DNA of 64,000 bases from Pseudobdellovibrionaceae bacterium (GCA_018663505.1 JABJQG010000053.1:16239-80238), one strand, 5' to 3'. Shown: positions 27,311 through 37,373, numbered from the stretch's first letter. A program made the numbers and translations. The notes: generated by a model not told the origin, from the letters alone.

Positions 27311-28672
27311 CTAATTCGTATCACCAAGCGGTAAGAGCACCACAAAGCAAGTGTTCTCGCAGTTCTCATCAAGATAGAGGTCACCCTTATGATCCGTCAT
27401 TATTCCTTTGCTGATACTTAATCCAATTCCCGTTCCTTTCCCCACCTCTTTAGTACTAAAAAATGGTGTGAATAATTTTTCAATGACTTTTGCTTTTATT
27501 TTTTCTCCGTTATTTTCTATTTTGATCTTAACTATCTGTTTATTTTTCTTACCAGAAATACGAATCCAAGTTCCGCCATGTTCTTCCATGGCATCAACTG
27601 CATTATTTATTAAATTTAATATTACTTGTGAAATCTGAACGGAATTAACATTCACTTTAAATTCATCTGGTAAATCAATTATTAATTCAATGTCTTTGTT
27701 ACGTAGCTTTTCACCGCACAAATCTAGTGTCTGATCTAAAATCTCTTTTAAAGAAGATATCTCCCTAATATCCACTTGTTTCTCACTAGATATTGTTCTT
27801 AAGGACTGAACGATTCGATGCATCCTAAAAGTCATTTTTGAAATTTTCTCTACATATGTTTTTACTTTTTTACGATCAATATGTTCTTTTTCCAACTGAT
27901 TAACTACAATCTTTGTAGCCCCTGAAATAACCGTTAGTGGATTACTAATCTCGTGTGCCACACCAGCAGACATAACACCAATTGCCGCCAACCTTGATGA
28001 GTGGACCACTTCTTTTTGTTTTTCAACAAGCTCTTTGTTCGCATTTCTTAAATCTTTTAATATCTCAGTTTTATCTATGTTGAGAGTAATAGACTTTACA
28101 ATTGTCTTGTTAAAAAACATAGACTCATTAAGCATAATTGCTAAATAAACAAGACTTAATCCAGCAAGGACTTTAATCTCAACTTCTGGTGACTGTATGA
28201 AAACATATGTCACTGGTAATAAGTTTATACATTGATAGCTAAAAGATATTTTTAGTGAAGCTGCATATATAAATGCACCAGCTGCGGTCAGTGCAGCACA
28301 AATAGTTGTAACATATAATTTAACTGACATACTTTCTCTTGAAAAATATTCTATATAAATAATTCCCCAAAAAATCGCAATGATTATATTTATAACCCAA
28401 TAATAGTTTTCAAATTTCAAGGCCATAGGTAAAGATATGGGATTTCTTTTTTTAAAATTCTCATAGTACATGGTGTAAACTAATCGATTAAATGAAATAA
28501 AAATTAACGTATAAAAAACGGAGTGACCGAACCCATCCATCTCACCGGGTTTAAAAAGTAGATATGTAACTACCGCAGTTATAATATACGCAACTGACAT
28601 TACATTACTTGCAGATAATAAGTAATCTACTCTTTGTACATCTAATTCAGTTTCGTATAATTCAGCATCCAT
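27311..28672 (-). CDS. Membrane sensor histidine kinase
   Basis: 453 residues. About six membrane spans occupy residues 20-190 with no large periplasmic domain. A short coiled linker (ILKDLRNANKELVEKQKEVV) leads to the HisKA box LAAIGVMSAGVAHEISNPL with phosphorylatable His240, then the HATPase domain with N box LINNAVDAMEEHG and G boxes FFSTKEVGKGTGIGLSISKG. No response regulator is adjacent. The start ATG at 28672 has TTCTTATGG context without a strong binding site. The multi-span sensor suggests detection of a membrane-linked signal. Confidence 0.9.
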   Translation of the reverse strand: MDAELYETELDVQRVDYLLSASNVMSVAYIITAVVTYLLFKPGEMDGFGHSVFYTLIFISFNRLVYTMYYENFKKRNPISLPMALKFENYYWVINIIIAIFWGIIYIEYFSRESMSVKLYVTTICAALTAAGAFIYAASLKISFSYQCINLLPVTYVFIQSPEVEIKVLAGLSLVYLAIMLNESMFFNKTIVKSITLNIDKTEILKDLRNANKELVEKQKEVVHSSRLAAIGVMSAGVAHEISNPLTVISGATKIVVNQLEKEHIDRKKVKTYVEKISKMTFRMHRIVQSLRTISSEKQVDIREISSLKEILDQTLDLCGEKLRNKDIELIIDLPDEFKVNVNSVQISQVILNLINNAVDAMEEHGGTWIRISGKKNKQIVKIKIENNGEKIKAKVIEKLFTPFFSTKEVGKGTGIGLSISKGIMTDHKGDLYLDENCENTCFVVLLPLGDTN

Positions 28673-28805
28673 AAGAACGTAATATCTAAGTTGTTTTTAA
28701 ATTATTTAATATCTTGTTTTCGGAATATTTAGATTTTAAGTTTAGAAAAAGGCAAAACCGTAAGTCTAACACACCCTTAGACCCGAAAGCCAATTATTGA
28801 ACGTG

Positions 28806-29033
28806 TTACAACTCTAAAAACGTTTGGTAAAATGACCAAACCATGGAGTTAAATAGAAATAAAGACAATAAGGACCAAGCAAATACTTTGTAAAAACGCT
28901 CAACCTTAAGGGCTTGTCTAGAATATTCTGTGGAAAACACAAGACCTCTGTATTGAGTTAAACTTTGTATTAAGAAAAAACAAGAAGTACAAAAAAATGT
29001 GACCGCTAAAACGGAAATGATCATTGATGACAT
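28806..29033 (-). CDS. Small membrane protein
   Basis: 75 residues with two predicted spans (4-24 and 52-72) joined by a basic loop containing EYSRQALKVERFYK. No family recognised. The ribosome binding site is weak. It lies between the kinase and the HD-GYP gene and could be an unrelated orphan; the hydrophobic pattern and loop charges favour a real protein. Confidence 0.45.
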   Translation of the reverse strand: MSSMIISVLAVTFFCTSCFFLIQSLTQYRGLVFSTEYSRQALKVERFYKVFAWSLLSLFLFNSMVWSFYQTFLEL

Positions 29034-29162
29034 ACATCTTTATCGGCACTCCTATTCTTATAATGAGACACTACAAGAAAACAAGACGTTTAGCTGGATA
29101 TCTGTCCCCTAAGGTGTTGTTTTTTCTATTCCATAGACAGTGGTGGCTTGTCAAAATATCAT

Positions 29163-30095
29163 ATGTATATGAATGAAGATTACTTTCGTATTCGGATAAA
29201 CTCCATACATCCAGCACAGCCTGTTCCTTTTGATATTTATATTTATATAAATGGAAAGTATATTCATTACCTAAGAGATGGTGACAGTATTACAAAAGAA
29301 AAGCTCAAGAAATTTGAGAGCAAAGCCCCTGAATCTTTTTTTATCTTGTATGAACACAAAGGTAAATACAAAGACTATGTACATGACCTTATAGAGAGTG
29401 ACAAAGTCAGTCCTCAAGAAAAGGCGTTAATACTTCGAGAAAGCTCTATTGCACTAGTAGAAGAACTCTTTGAATCTCCAAATGTAGAAAAAGCACTCAA
29501 TGACTCTAAAGTAATTATTTCTGATTTTATTAATTTTATGGGAGAGGAGCCTGAGGGCATGGCAGATCTTATTGGTCTATCCTCTCATGATTTTTACACC
29601 TATAATCATTCTTTAGATGTAAGTATTTACGCTCTTGGCTTGGGGCAAGTGGTTGGCTACTCTAAAGAGGACCTTAAAGTTCTAGGAGAGGGCTCGCTGT
29701 TTCACGACATTGGAAAAAGGAATGTATCTGCAGATATCATATGCAAGGCTGGCCCGTTAGATGAGAACGAGTGGGCAGAAATGCAAAAACACCCAGAGTT
29801 TGGCTTAGCAATTCTAAATCAGTATGACGTCTCCGACGCTATCAAAGCCTGTTGCTTTGAACATCACGAAAGCTTCACTGGCAATGGCTACCCACAAAAA
29901 CTTCATGCCGACGAAATACACCCAATGGCTCGCATAGTTGCCATCACAGACACCTATGATGCCTTAACTACAAAAAGAACTTACAATCAGCCCATGTCCC
30001 CAGAAAAAGCATTGAAGTTTATAAAAAATAAATTAATCTCAAGATTTGATCCTGATTTAGTGAACGCTATGTATTCGGTGCTGTTTCAGCTATAG
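29163..30095 (+). CDS. HD-GYP domain protein (c-di-GMP phosphodiesterase type)
   Basis: 310 residues. The N-terminal region (about 1-130) resembles the regulatory domain found before many HD-GYP domains. The C-terminal HD-GYP domain shows HNHSLDV-type start (YNHSLDVSIYALGLG), HDIGKRNV, CFEHHESFTGNGYPQKL with an intact GYP, and ITDTYDALTTKRTYNQPM. The metal ligands and GYP are all present, so hydrolysis of cyclic di-GMP is expected. Start is uncertain: a TTG at 29148 or ATG at 29163, neither with a good binding site. Confidence 0.88.
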   Translation: MYMNEDYFRIRINSIHPAQPVPFDIYIYINGKYIHYLRDGDSITKEKLKKFESKAPESFFILYEHKGKYKDYVHDLIESDKVSPQEKALILRESSIALVEELFESPNVEKALNDSKVIISDFINFMGEEPEGMADLIGLSSHDFYTYNHSLDVSIYALGLGQVVGYSKEDLKVLGEGSLFHDIGKRNVSADIICKAGPLDENEWAEMQKHPEFGLAILNQYDVSDAIKACCFEHHESFTGNGYPQKLHADEIHPMARIVAITDTYDALTTKRTYNQPMSPEKALKFIKNKLISRFDPDLVNAMYSVLFQL

Positions 30096-30225
30096 TTTTT
30101 TCCACTGGACTCAGCAATTCCCACTCTCTCTTTCTAGAAAACAACTCAAACAGTCCTTTGTCCATAATACATTCTAAGAACATAATATCACTAATATTTG
30201 GGGTTAAAAATGACGAATAAACCCT

Positions 30226-32139
30226 ATGCTTTGGAAAGTCTTAAGAATAGTTTTCATAAATATTACTTTGCTATTATTGACCTCAACAATAAATGCAAAA
30301 ACTTTAAAAAAAGCAACACTTTTAAAATGGACGCAGGTATATAGCATACCTGGATATGACTACAGTTCCTATAACAAATTCATAAAAACAGAAGACTATA
30401 CAAAATTAAAAGCCCTCAACTTAGATGATTTAATCCCGCAACAAAAGGGTCTGCTTAAAAAAGGAGTTAAAGTAGAAATAATTGAAGAGAGCAATGATTA
30501 TCTGCATGTTCGTTACAAAAAAGATAAAAACTCAGAGTACACACAAGGCTGGGCCACGAAATCTGTATTTAAAATTCCAAAAAAAAAAGCTAAGACAAAG
30601 GCTGTTCCTTTAGCACCACGTACTATACCAAAAGCAAAGATTCTTCCGGTGGCTTTACCTAAGAAAAAGTTGCCTAAAGCCAATCCACAGAAAAAGAATA
30701 GGGATACAAAACCACAATACAGCAAAAAAAATAGTTCCAAGCACCAAGGCCCCTGGAGTGCAAGAAAAAGTGCATGCATGGCACCTCCTGGAATAGTCAC
30801 ACAAACAAATTGTAATGAATGGAGAGAGTTAGATGAACCAGCTTTTGAAAGCGAGCTCGATAAAATTTGCAAGGGCATTGAAAAGTTTTGTGGCTTAGAG
30901 GCAAACCAATCCTCAAAGCAGAATAGCTCACAAATTGTATCAAATATAAATGAAATTCCCATTGAATGTATAAATGCAAGCTTGATAAAGGGACTCCAGC
31001 TTAGCGAAGTCAGAGGAAAAAAAGCAACCGATGGTACAGAAAACTTTGTGAAATGCGATACCCCTACATCATCTATGAAAAATAGCCAGAAACCATGTCT
31101 TACAAATAATCTCATCCGTTACACTCATATTATGATGAATATGGCCGTTAAGTGTATTAACACATCTGAGCCACAACTCCAAGCTAAGGAACTTTTATCT
31201 GTAATCAACCATGAATCTCGATTTATTCACAATGTTAATAATCCAGGCGGCAAAGGAGTTATGCAACTCACAAGTATAGCTATAAAAGATGTGACTCTAA
31301 AAAAGGGAGCTTCATTTAGTATTTGGGATGAAGTGAAAAACAACAAGGAGTGTCAAGCCTTTAATGCTCCCGTGCAAAACATAATAGACTCAATGAACTC
31401 AAGTAAAACCTATCGAGCCTGTCAGGTTTTGAATCCAAAAGATGGGGTTAAGGCCAACATAGCTATTGGTCTTAGTCTGTTTAAACAATACCTAACAAGA
31501 ACACCACTGTTATTAAACAAAAATATAATTAGTTTTACATCTAAAAAAGAAAAACATGCAGCACAAGCTAAGCTTACAAGACTCATCTACAATCGAGGAG
31601 AAGGCCCTGTGGCAGCGGCTCTTCGTACAATAAAAAAGCGTAATGATCGCACAGCTAAAGATATTATTGAAGAGGTCCAATGGCGTATGGGAGAAATCGC
31701 AGAAGAATATGGTTATAATTATTCTGGAGATATCGAAAGAGATAAAGCAATTTTAGATAATGACTATAATAGTAATTACAATAATGAACGTCAAAAATTA
31801 TTAAATAAATTACCAAAATTAAAAAGTAAAAGAGTTAATTCTTCCAGTAAAGTTGATCAATTTATATATAAAAGTATTTCTTCTAGCAAGCTTGATAAAT
31901 TAATTGATAAAACTCGACGGTACAGTGGCGCAATACTATATAGTGACTCTCAAGATGAGCTTAATGAAATCTCACAAGCATATAGAAAATCTGTAAAATC
32001 ATATTTTAAAATTGATGATAGTTTGGTAGATTCCACAATTGAAAAACTACAAAAATTCTACTCAAATACAGAATCATTAGTTATAGAGGAAATTGAAGAC
32101 AAACAAGGAGTTTTAAAGTGCAATCGTCATATAAAATAA
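30226..32139 (+). CDS. Exported SH3-like/lytic transglycosylase-like protein
   Basis: 637 residues: a signal peptide (5-24), an SH3b-like domain (about 35-125, ending TQGWATKSVFKIP), a long Lys/Pro-rich linker (128-180), a small Cys module (CNEWRELDEPAFESELDKIC, about 204), and an SLT-like domain. In the last, NHESRF carries the catalytic glutamate (Glu330) and GKGVMQLTS follows. The C-terminal 200 residues are Lys/Ser/Asn-rich and unassigned. It probably cleaves peptidoglycan in the periplasm, as in the family; an insertion of cysteines into the SLT region is unusual. The next gene overlaps its end. Confidence 0.75.
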   Translation: MLWKVLRIVFINITLLLLTSTINAKTLKKATLLKWTQVYSIPGYDYSSYNKFIKTEDYTKLKALNLDDLIPQQKGLLKKGVKVEIIEESNDYLHVRYKKDKNSEYTQGWATKSVFKIPKKKAKTKAVPLAPRTIPKAKILPVALPKKKLPKANPQKKNRDTKPQYSKKNSSKHQGPWSARKSACMAPPGIVTQTNCNEWRELDEPAFESELDKICKGIEKFCGLEANQSSKQNSSQIVSNINEIPIECINASLIKGLQLSEVRGKKATDGTENFVKCDTPTSSMKNSQKPCLTNNLIRYTHIMMNMAVKCINTSEPQLQAKELLSVINHESRFIHNVNNPGGKGVMQLTSIAIKDVTLKKGASFSIWDEVKNNKECQAFNAPVQNIIDSMNSSKTYRACQVLNPKDGVKANIAIGLSLFKQYLTRTPLLLNKNIISFTSKKEKHAAQAKLTRLIYNRGEGPVAAALRTIKKRNDRTAKDIIEEVQWRMGEIAEEYGYNYSGDIERDKAILDNDYNSNYNNERQKLLNKLPKLKSKRVNSSSKVDQFIYKSISSSKLDKLIDKTRRYSGAILYSDSQDELNEISQAYRKSVKSYFKIDDSLVDSTIEKLQKFYSNTESLVIEEIEDKQGVLKCNRHIK

Positions 32140-32618
32140 TTTTTTTCATCTTATTTTTGTTTTATTCATACACCATTGCCGCTTCTTCTGTTAATAAAAT
32201 TCGACAATTGGCAACTTCAAGCTCCTCCGAGGCTCAAAAAACATTTGATGATTACCTCCTTCATATTGAAAAAGAGCAAGACCTCAACAAAAGATACCAT
32301 ATTACTTTAAAAACATATGCATTTCTAAAACATCAAGTTGATATAGAAAAATCTAAAAACTCTGAGCATGTAACTAGAGACTCCATGCACTGGGCCTCTT
32401 ACGAAATTAGTTTTGATATATTTGTCAAAAAAGGAAAATTAAAACAAGTTCAAAAAGATAAATTAAAAATCAAACAGGCTATTGCTCTTATGTGGAGTGG
32501 TAGCAGTTTCTCAGGAAACTCTTGGAGTGAATATGCACTCACTGCTTTTAATATACTGAGTTTATTAACTGATGACCCTGAAATGAAAAACTTAGAAGAG
32601 TTCAATATTCAAAAATAA
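32118..32618 (+). CDS. Secreted protein downstream of the transglycosylase-like gene
   Basis: 166 residues with a signal peptide (about 5-22) and a helical, charged mature part (KIRQLATSSSSEAQKTFDDY, then HIEKEQDLNKRYHITLKTYA). It starts with GTG inside the end of the previous gene (22-base overlap), with AAGGAG eight bases before. The overlap suggests translational coupling and a shared process, perhaps cell-wall remodelling. No domain recognised. Confidence 0.65.
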   Translation: MQSSYKIIFFILFLFYSYTIAASSVNKIRQLATSSSSEAQKTFDDYLLHIEKEQDLNKRYHITLKTYAFLKHQVDIEKSKNSEHVTRDSMHWASYEISFDIFVKKGKLKQVQKDKLKIKQAIALMWSGSSFSGNSWSEYALTAFNILSLLTDDPEMKNLEEFNIQK

Positions 32619-32772
32619 ATATCAAATATTCGAGACACAATATTTCATTGTTGTATAAAATTGATACAACTGAACAAATAAGAGACGTTTTATATTAATA
32701 ATTCCAGCCTAAAGTATCCTTTCCAGTGAGCCGATTAACAATTATAAAAAAATGTAAAATAAGGATTTAATT

Positions 32773-33201
32773 ATGAAAATCACTTTAAGCTTACTTGTCC
32801 TCTCAACATTATTTTTCTCTACACCTATCATGGCCGAGGACAAAATCCTGGATATACACTCGCAAAAAGCCCTACAGCAAACCACCGAACTTTTAAATAA
32901 TGCTCAACAAAGGGAAAATGCCATTAGTGAAACCCAGGCTGGCAAAGATAACCATGCGGCTATTTTAAAGCTTAATGGTGGAGATAAGCAAAATACTGAT
33001 GACATTTACCAATTAAGCTCTCAAATTTTTAAGGACATAGTTAAAAAATCAAATGGAGATGCTAATAAAATGCAAGAACTGCTTCTTGAAGCTCAAAAAA
33101 ATCCAGAAGCATTCGCAAGCTCTCTATCAAATAGTCAAAAAAATCAACTAAGAAATATCTCGTCCGACATTGAAAAATCTAAACCCATGAGCGGACATTA
33201 G
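32773..33201 (+). CDS. Secreted helical protein of unknown function
   Basis: 142 residues: signal peptide (1-21, ending TPIMAED) and an Asn/Gln/Lys-rich, helix-prone mature part with no cysteine. AATAAGGATTTAATT precedes the ATG. It lies 154 bases after the previous secreted protein gene, on the same strand, and may belong to the same unit. Function unknown. Confidence 0.6.
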   Translation: MKITLSLLVLSTLFFSTPIMAEDKILDIHSQKALQQTTELLNNAQQRENAISETQAGKDNHAAILKLNGGDKQNTDDIYQLSSQIFKDIVKKSNGDANKMQELLLEAQKNPEAFASSLSNSQKNQLRNISSDIEKSKPMSGH

Positions 33202-33418
33202 TATCCCATTTTTCTTATATCGTGAGAGTTTCGATGCTGTATATGTCTTTAACTGAATCTATTCTCTCTCGATAGTGAGAAATACCTATAAATCTCATTT
33301 AACATTCACTATAAAACATCTTTTTTTAATTAATCTTTTGTTAAGAAACATTAACTAGCCCCTATTAAGTTACTATAATAATATTAAGAAAAGAGTAAAT
33401 AAAAAGTAAGGATATTTC

Positions 33419-33760
33419 ATGGAAAAAGAATTAGATATTGAATTAATGGAATCGTATGAAGACAATAATCTTATAATGTTTTTAGTAAATAACTTTAAAG
33501 ATAATGTCCCCATTGAAATTAATAAATTAATTATGAACGTTAAACAAAACAATGAAAAAGAATCCCTTAGGGTTGCTCATAAACTTAAAAATCTTTTTCT
33601 AAACGTTGGATCTCATCAGTCTGCCGAATTGTGTCAAGAAATTGAAGACAACTACAAAACAATTAATAAAGACACTGTTGAGAATCTCGAACATCTTTTA
33701 TATTATGAATACAAATCCACACAAAAAACATTAAATCACTACCTAGATAGCAGGACATGA
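33419..33760 (+). CDS. Histidine phosphotransfer (Hpt) protein
   Basis: 113 residues forming a single Hpt domain. The phosphorylatable histidine is His54 in RVAHKLKNLFLNVGSHQSAEL, followed by CQEIEDN, matching the AHxLKGxxxNxGA pattern with Asn in place of Gly. AAGTAAGGATATTTC precedes the ATG. It should carry phosphoryl groups between receiver domains; the nearest partners are the receiver at 34040 and the symporter-kinase at 34442. Confidence 0.82.
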   Translation: MEKELDIELMESYEDNNLIMFLVNNFKDNVPIEINKLIMNVKQNNEKESLRVAHKLKNLFLNVGSHQSAELCQEIEDNYKTINKDTVENLEHLLYYEYKSTQKTLNHYLDSRT

Positions 33761-33870
33761 TGAAAAATAGATACATTACAAGAACAATTTGATTAACAAT
33801 TTCCTTAGGTTAGATATAAAACTATGTAAATTCTTATTTTATCAAAGAAAAATAATCTACTAATAGATGG

Positions 33871-33896
33871 TAATTGTGTAGATTATTACACAATTA
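33871..33896. repeat. Perfect 10-bp inverted repeat
   Basis: TAATTGTGTA and TACACAATTA are perfect complements over a 6-base loop (GATTAT). It lies 110 bases after the Hpt stop and 140 bases before the receiver gene. It may be a terminator without a T run or a regulator-binding site. Confidence 0.5.
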
Positions 33897-34039
33897 TTTA
33901 ACCAAATCTTTATGATTTAAAAAAATTTAAAAGTAAATGTAAATAATATCATAGTGAACTTCAAAAATATTCAAAATGACCTAAGGTTGGAGATGAATAC
34001 ATCAGAATATATGATATTAATTTTCCTAGGAGAAAAAAA

Positions 34040-34417
34040 TTGAAATACGTTGTACTTGTTGATGACGAAAAAGTAATGCAAATAATTATTAAAATGCAAT
34101 TCAAAGAGAAACTAAGAAAGAATATTTTTGGTATTTTGTTTTTCAGCTCTGGAGAAGAGTGTCTGAACTACATAAAAACGAATACTGACTTAGAAATATC
34201 ACTAATCATTACAGATATAAATATGCCGAAAATGGATGGCTACGAGTTAGTTAAAAATATAAAATTATTTTCTCCAGATCTATATATAATTATAATGAGT
34301 GCATATAATGACGAAAATCATGTATCAAGGGCATTTTTAGCAGGAGCCAATGATTACCTGACAAAACCTTTAAATTTCAAGCAACTACTAACTATTATTG
34401 AAAAAACAGCCTCTTAG
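34040..34417 (+). CDS. Stand-alone response regulator receiver
   Basis: 125 residues: a single CheY-like domain with acidic pocket LVDDEKVM, phosphoacceptor Asp59 in ITDINMPKMDGYEL, a serine in IIIMSAYND and Lys109 in YLTKPLN. The start is TTG with CTAGGAGAAAAAA upstream. The symporter-kinase gene begins 24 bases later, so they are probably one operon and this receiver is a likely target of that kinase. Confidence 0.9.
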   Translation: MKYVVLVDDEKVMQIIIKMQFKEKLRKNIFGILFFSSGEECLNYIKTNTDLEISLIITDINMPKMDGYELVKNIKLFSPDLYIIIMSAYNDENHVSRAFLAGANDYLTKPLNFKQLLTIIEKTAS

Positions 34418-34441
34418 TAGAGATAGTTAAAAGGATTCTAA

Positions 34442-37336
34442 ATGGTCTATTTCTCACCAACAATGGTAGTAGTTTTCATATTCCTTTATATACTTTTTCT
34501 TTACTATATTGCAAAATTAGTACAAACAAAAGTTAAGCTTAAACAATACGTAAAAAATAACCCATTTATCTACGCACTATCCCTATCTGTTTTTTGTTCG
34601 ACTTGGACATACTATGGGTCAGTTGGTAAAGCTACAAAATCTGGATCACTATTCTTATCAGTTTATATAGGGGCTATAATGGGGATTGTATTCTGGCCGC
34701 TTGTGTTAAAAAAATTAATTTTCCTTAAAAACCGTTATCGAATTACAAGCATAGTAGATTTACTAGTAGTAAGGTATGGGAAATCTCAGATTGTAGCCAT
34801 TGTGGCTACATTAATCGCAACTCTAGGAACTGTTCCTTACATTGCTTTGCAGCTAAAAGCTGTGGCTAGCACTTTCGTATTACTTACATACGAAAATCAT
34901 CAAGCGGAGTTATTAACATTTGCTTACGAAACAGGTATCTGTTTTTTCGTATCCTCACTAATAATTATTTTCACAATAAAATCTGGAATACATAAATTAG
35001 ATTCAACAGAACAGCACCCTGGCATGATAGCTGCACTTGTTACAGAAGGCCTAGTTAAACTAATTACTTTTTTAATTGCTGGAGCGGCAATCACATTTAT
35101 TTTAATGAATAATAAAATATTATTTTTCGAAAAGTTATTATCTATTTTTAAAACAAATTACAATTTCTTGGCAGAAACAAGTAATTCGAATACTGACATT
35201 TGGATAACCTATCTAATACTATCTGCATCTGCAATTTTATTTCTGCCTAGACAGTTTCACTTAGCTGTGGTTGAAAATACAGATGTTAAACATATTAGTA
35301 AAGCAATGTGGGTACTGCCACTTTATTTTGTCCTTATAAATATATTTGTAATTCCTATTGCATTAGCTGGAATTAAATATGGTCTTGTTGAAAATTATCC
35401 CGACAGCTTAGTTCTGACTCTTTCACAAATGACAGGGGCAAAATCAATATCTATTCTCACTTTTATTGGTGGATTCTCAGCTGCCATCGGCATGATTATG
35501 GTTTCAACAGTTACAATATCAAATATAATCACCAATAATATATATTTACCGTTAACAAGTCATTTTCAAAAGTACAATATTTTAAATCGAAATATTTTAA
35601 ATGCAAGAAGAGTAATAGCAGCCCTATTAATTTATACTTCTAGTTTATTTGCACTAGTTGTAGGTAACAAATTTGCACTTTTTTCAATGGGAATGATATC
35701 TTTTTCAGCTGCCTTCCAGTTTGTACCATCTATTTTAGGAGGCTTATATTGGGATAAAGGAAATAAGTATGGGGCAATAACTGGCTTAAGTCTAGGTGGT
35801 TTAGTTTGGTTTTTTACAATTTATTATCCTGCTTTAATTAAAAGTGATTGGATTAGTTCAAGTATATTAGAAGAAGGTTTCTTTGGCCTAAGTTATTTAA
35901 AACCTCATATAATTTTTGGATTTGAAGGGGTTAAGCATTTGCCTCAAGCAACTCTATGGTCATTCTTATTTAACTCAGGGGGATACTTTATTGGATCACT
36001 ACTTGGTAAATCCTCAGAGCAGGAAAAAATTATAGCTTCTGATTTTACAAGTAGCTGGACTGAGCATTGGAGTATTGTAAGTGAAGATAAAAATAACCAA
36101 AATATTAAGTTGAGACCCAAAGTCACTAAAATTTTACGAATTCTTAACAAATACTTGAATACACTCTCATCTGATTTAATATTAGTTAAACTATATAGCA
36201 AATGTGGAATTGATGAAAAAGTAGATAAAATTAGCATTACACAGTTAAGTTTATTATGTGAAGAGTTCGAGATTAATTTATCTGGAATTGTAGGCTCCAT
36301 TACAGCACATATTGAGATGACAAAATCCGATCTATTACTTGATAATGGAAAAAAACAGCTCTCCATTCACTACGCTGAATTACTTTCACAGTTTTGGCTC
36401 TCACCAAAAGCTTTTCGCAAGAAAATTGAATATCATGTAATAAGAGATCAGAAGATTCAAAAACAGGTAAAAAGCTTAGAGATTGCAATTAAAAATAGGA
36501 CCCAAGAGTTAGAACTTAAAAACATTGAGCTTTTATCAACTCAGGAAAAAATAATTCAACAAGAAAAATTAGCATCCCTTGGCCGTTTAACTGCCAGTAT
36601 CGCACATGAAATCAAAAACCCACTAAACATAATTAATAATGCTTCATCAGCTTGTCTAAACTTTTTTGACAAAGAACTACCTAGACACATTCGTGATATT
36701 AATTCAGACGGTAGAAAGCTAAATACTGAACATTTTCTTGAAGATATGAGTGATGTTAAAGGGTGCTTTAATGCAATCTTAGAAAGTGGTGAACATGCCG
36801 ACAGAGTTGTAAAAAGTATGCTTAATCATTCTACAAAAAAGGTACCGATGCTTTCAAAGCTTCATTTACCATCAATTTTAAAAAACATACTTACAATTGC
36901 AAAATATTCATTTCTGAATAAAACGACTCGGAAAATAACTATTATAGAGAATGTTCAAGATGTCAATGAATCATATTTTAACAGAGAAGAATTTGAGCGT
37001 TTAATATTAAATGTTTTAGAAAATTCTATTGATACATTAGTTAATAAAATAGCTATAAATGATAACTTCAAACCTACTATCAAAATTGTATTTAGGCCTT
37101 ATCAGCATGTTAAATGGTTTCTAATAATACAGGATAACGGTATGGGGATTTCTGAGGAAATCCAAAATAAAATTTTAGAACCATTTTTTACAACAAAACC
37201 AACTAACGAAGGCATTGGCCTTGGCTTATCAATGGTAAATGACATTGTAAAAACTAATAATGGTGAAATTTTGATTAAGTCAAAGCTAGGTCGATTTACA
37301 CGCTTTGTATTTATTTTCCCTTTCAATCAATACTAA
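34442..37336 (+). CDS. Na+/solute symporter-sensor histidine kinase fusion
   Basis: 964 residues. The first about 520 form a sodium/solute symporter-type (PutP-like) domain with some 12-13 spans, including the opening LSVFCSTWTYYGSVGKA typical of CbrA-like kinases. A linker of about 160 residues with a coiled coil leads to HisKA (LASLGRLTASIAHEIKNPLN, His722) and the HATPase domain (DNGMGISEEIQNKILEPFF, then EGIGLGLSMVNDIV). Such fusions sense or transport small solutes and signal through a response regulator. AAAAGGATTCTAA precedes the ATG. The solute cannot be told. Confidence 0.93.
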   Translation: MVYFSPTMVVVFIFLYILFLYYIAKLVQTKVKLKQYVKNNPFIYALSLSVFCSTWTYYGSVGKATKSGSLFLSVYIGAIMGIVFWPLVLKKLIFLKNRYRITSIVDLLVVRYGKSQIVAIVATLIATLGTVPYIALQLKAVASTFVLLTYENHQAELLTFAYETGICFFVSSLIIIFTIKSGIHKLDSTEQHPGMIAALVTEGLVKLITFLIAGAAITFILMNNKILFFEKLLSIFKTNYNFLAETSNSNTDIWITYLILSASAILFLPRQFHLAVVENTDVKHISKAMWVLPLYFVLINIFVIPIALAGIKYGLVENYPDSLVLTLSQMTGAKSISILTFIGGFSAAIGMIMVSTVTISNIITNNIYLPLTSHFQKYNILNRNILNARRVIAALLIYTSSLFALVVGNKFALFSMGMISFSAAFQFVPSILGGLYWDKGNKYGAITGLSLGGLVWFFTIYYPALIKSDWISSSILEEGFFGLSYLKPHIIFGFEGVKHLPQATLWSFLFNSGGYFIGSLLGKSSEQEKIIASDFTSSWTEHWSIVSEDKNNQNIKLRPKVTKILRILNKYLNTLSSDLILVKLYSKCGIDEKVDKISITQLSLLCEEFEINLSGIVGSITAHIEMTKSDLLLDNGKKQLSIHYAELLSQFWLSPKAFRKKIEYHVIRDQKIQKQVKSLEIAIKNRTQELELKNIELLSTQEKIIQQEKLASLGRLTASIAHEIKNPLNIINNASSACLNFFDKELPRHIRDINSDGRKLNTEHFLEDMSDVKGCFNAILESGEHADRVVKSMLNHSTKKVPMLSKLHLPSILKNILTIAKYSFLNKTTRKITIIENVQDVNESYFNREEFERLILNVLENSIDTLVNKIAINDNFKPTIKIVFRPYQHVKWFLIIQDNGMGISEEIQNKILEPFFTTKPTNEGIGLGLSMVNDIVKTNNGEILIKSKLGRFTRFVFIFPFNQY

Positions 37337-37373
37337 AAGAAATGCAAGTATCAGATATATTTCAGCCCGAAGA

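Noticed and set aside
30513..31115. 200-codon minus-strand open frame
   Set aside because: It lies fully inside the transglycosylase-like gene, has no binding site or domain, and its hydrophobic content mirrors the Lys-rich plus strand.
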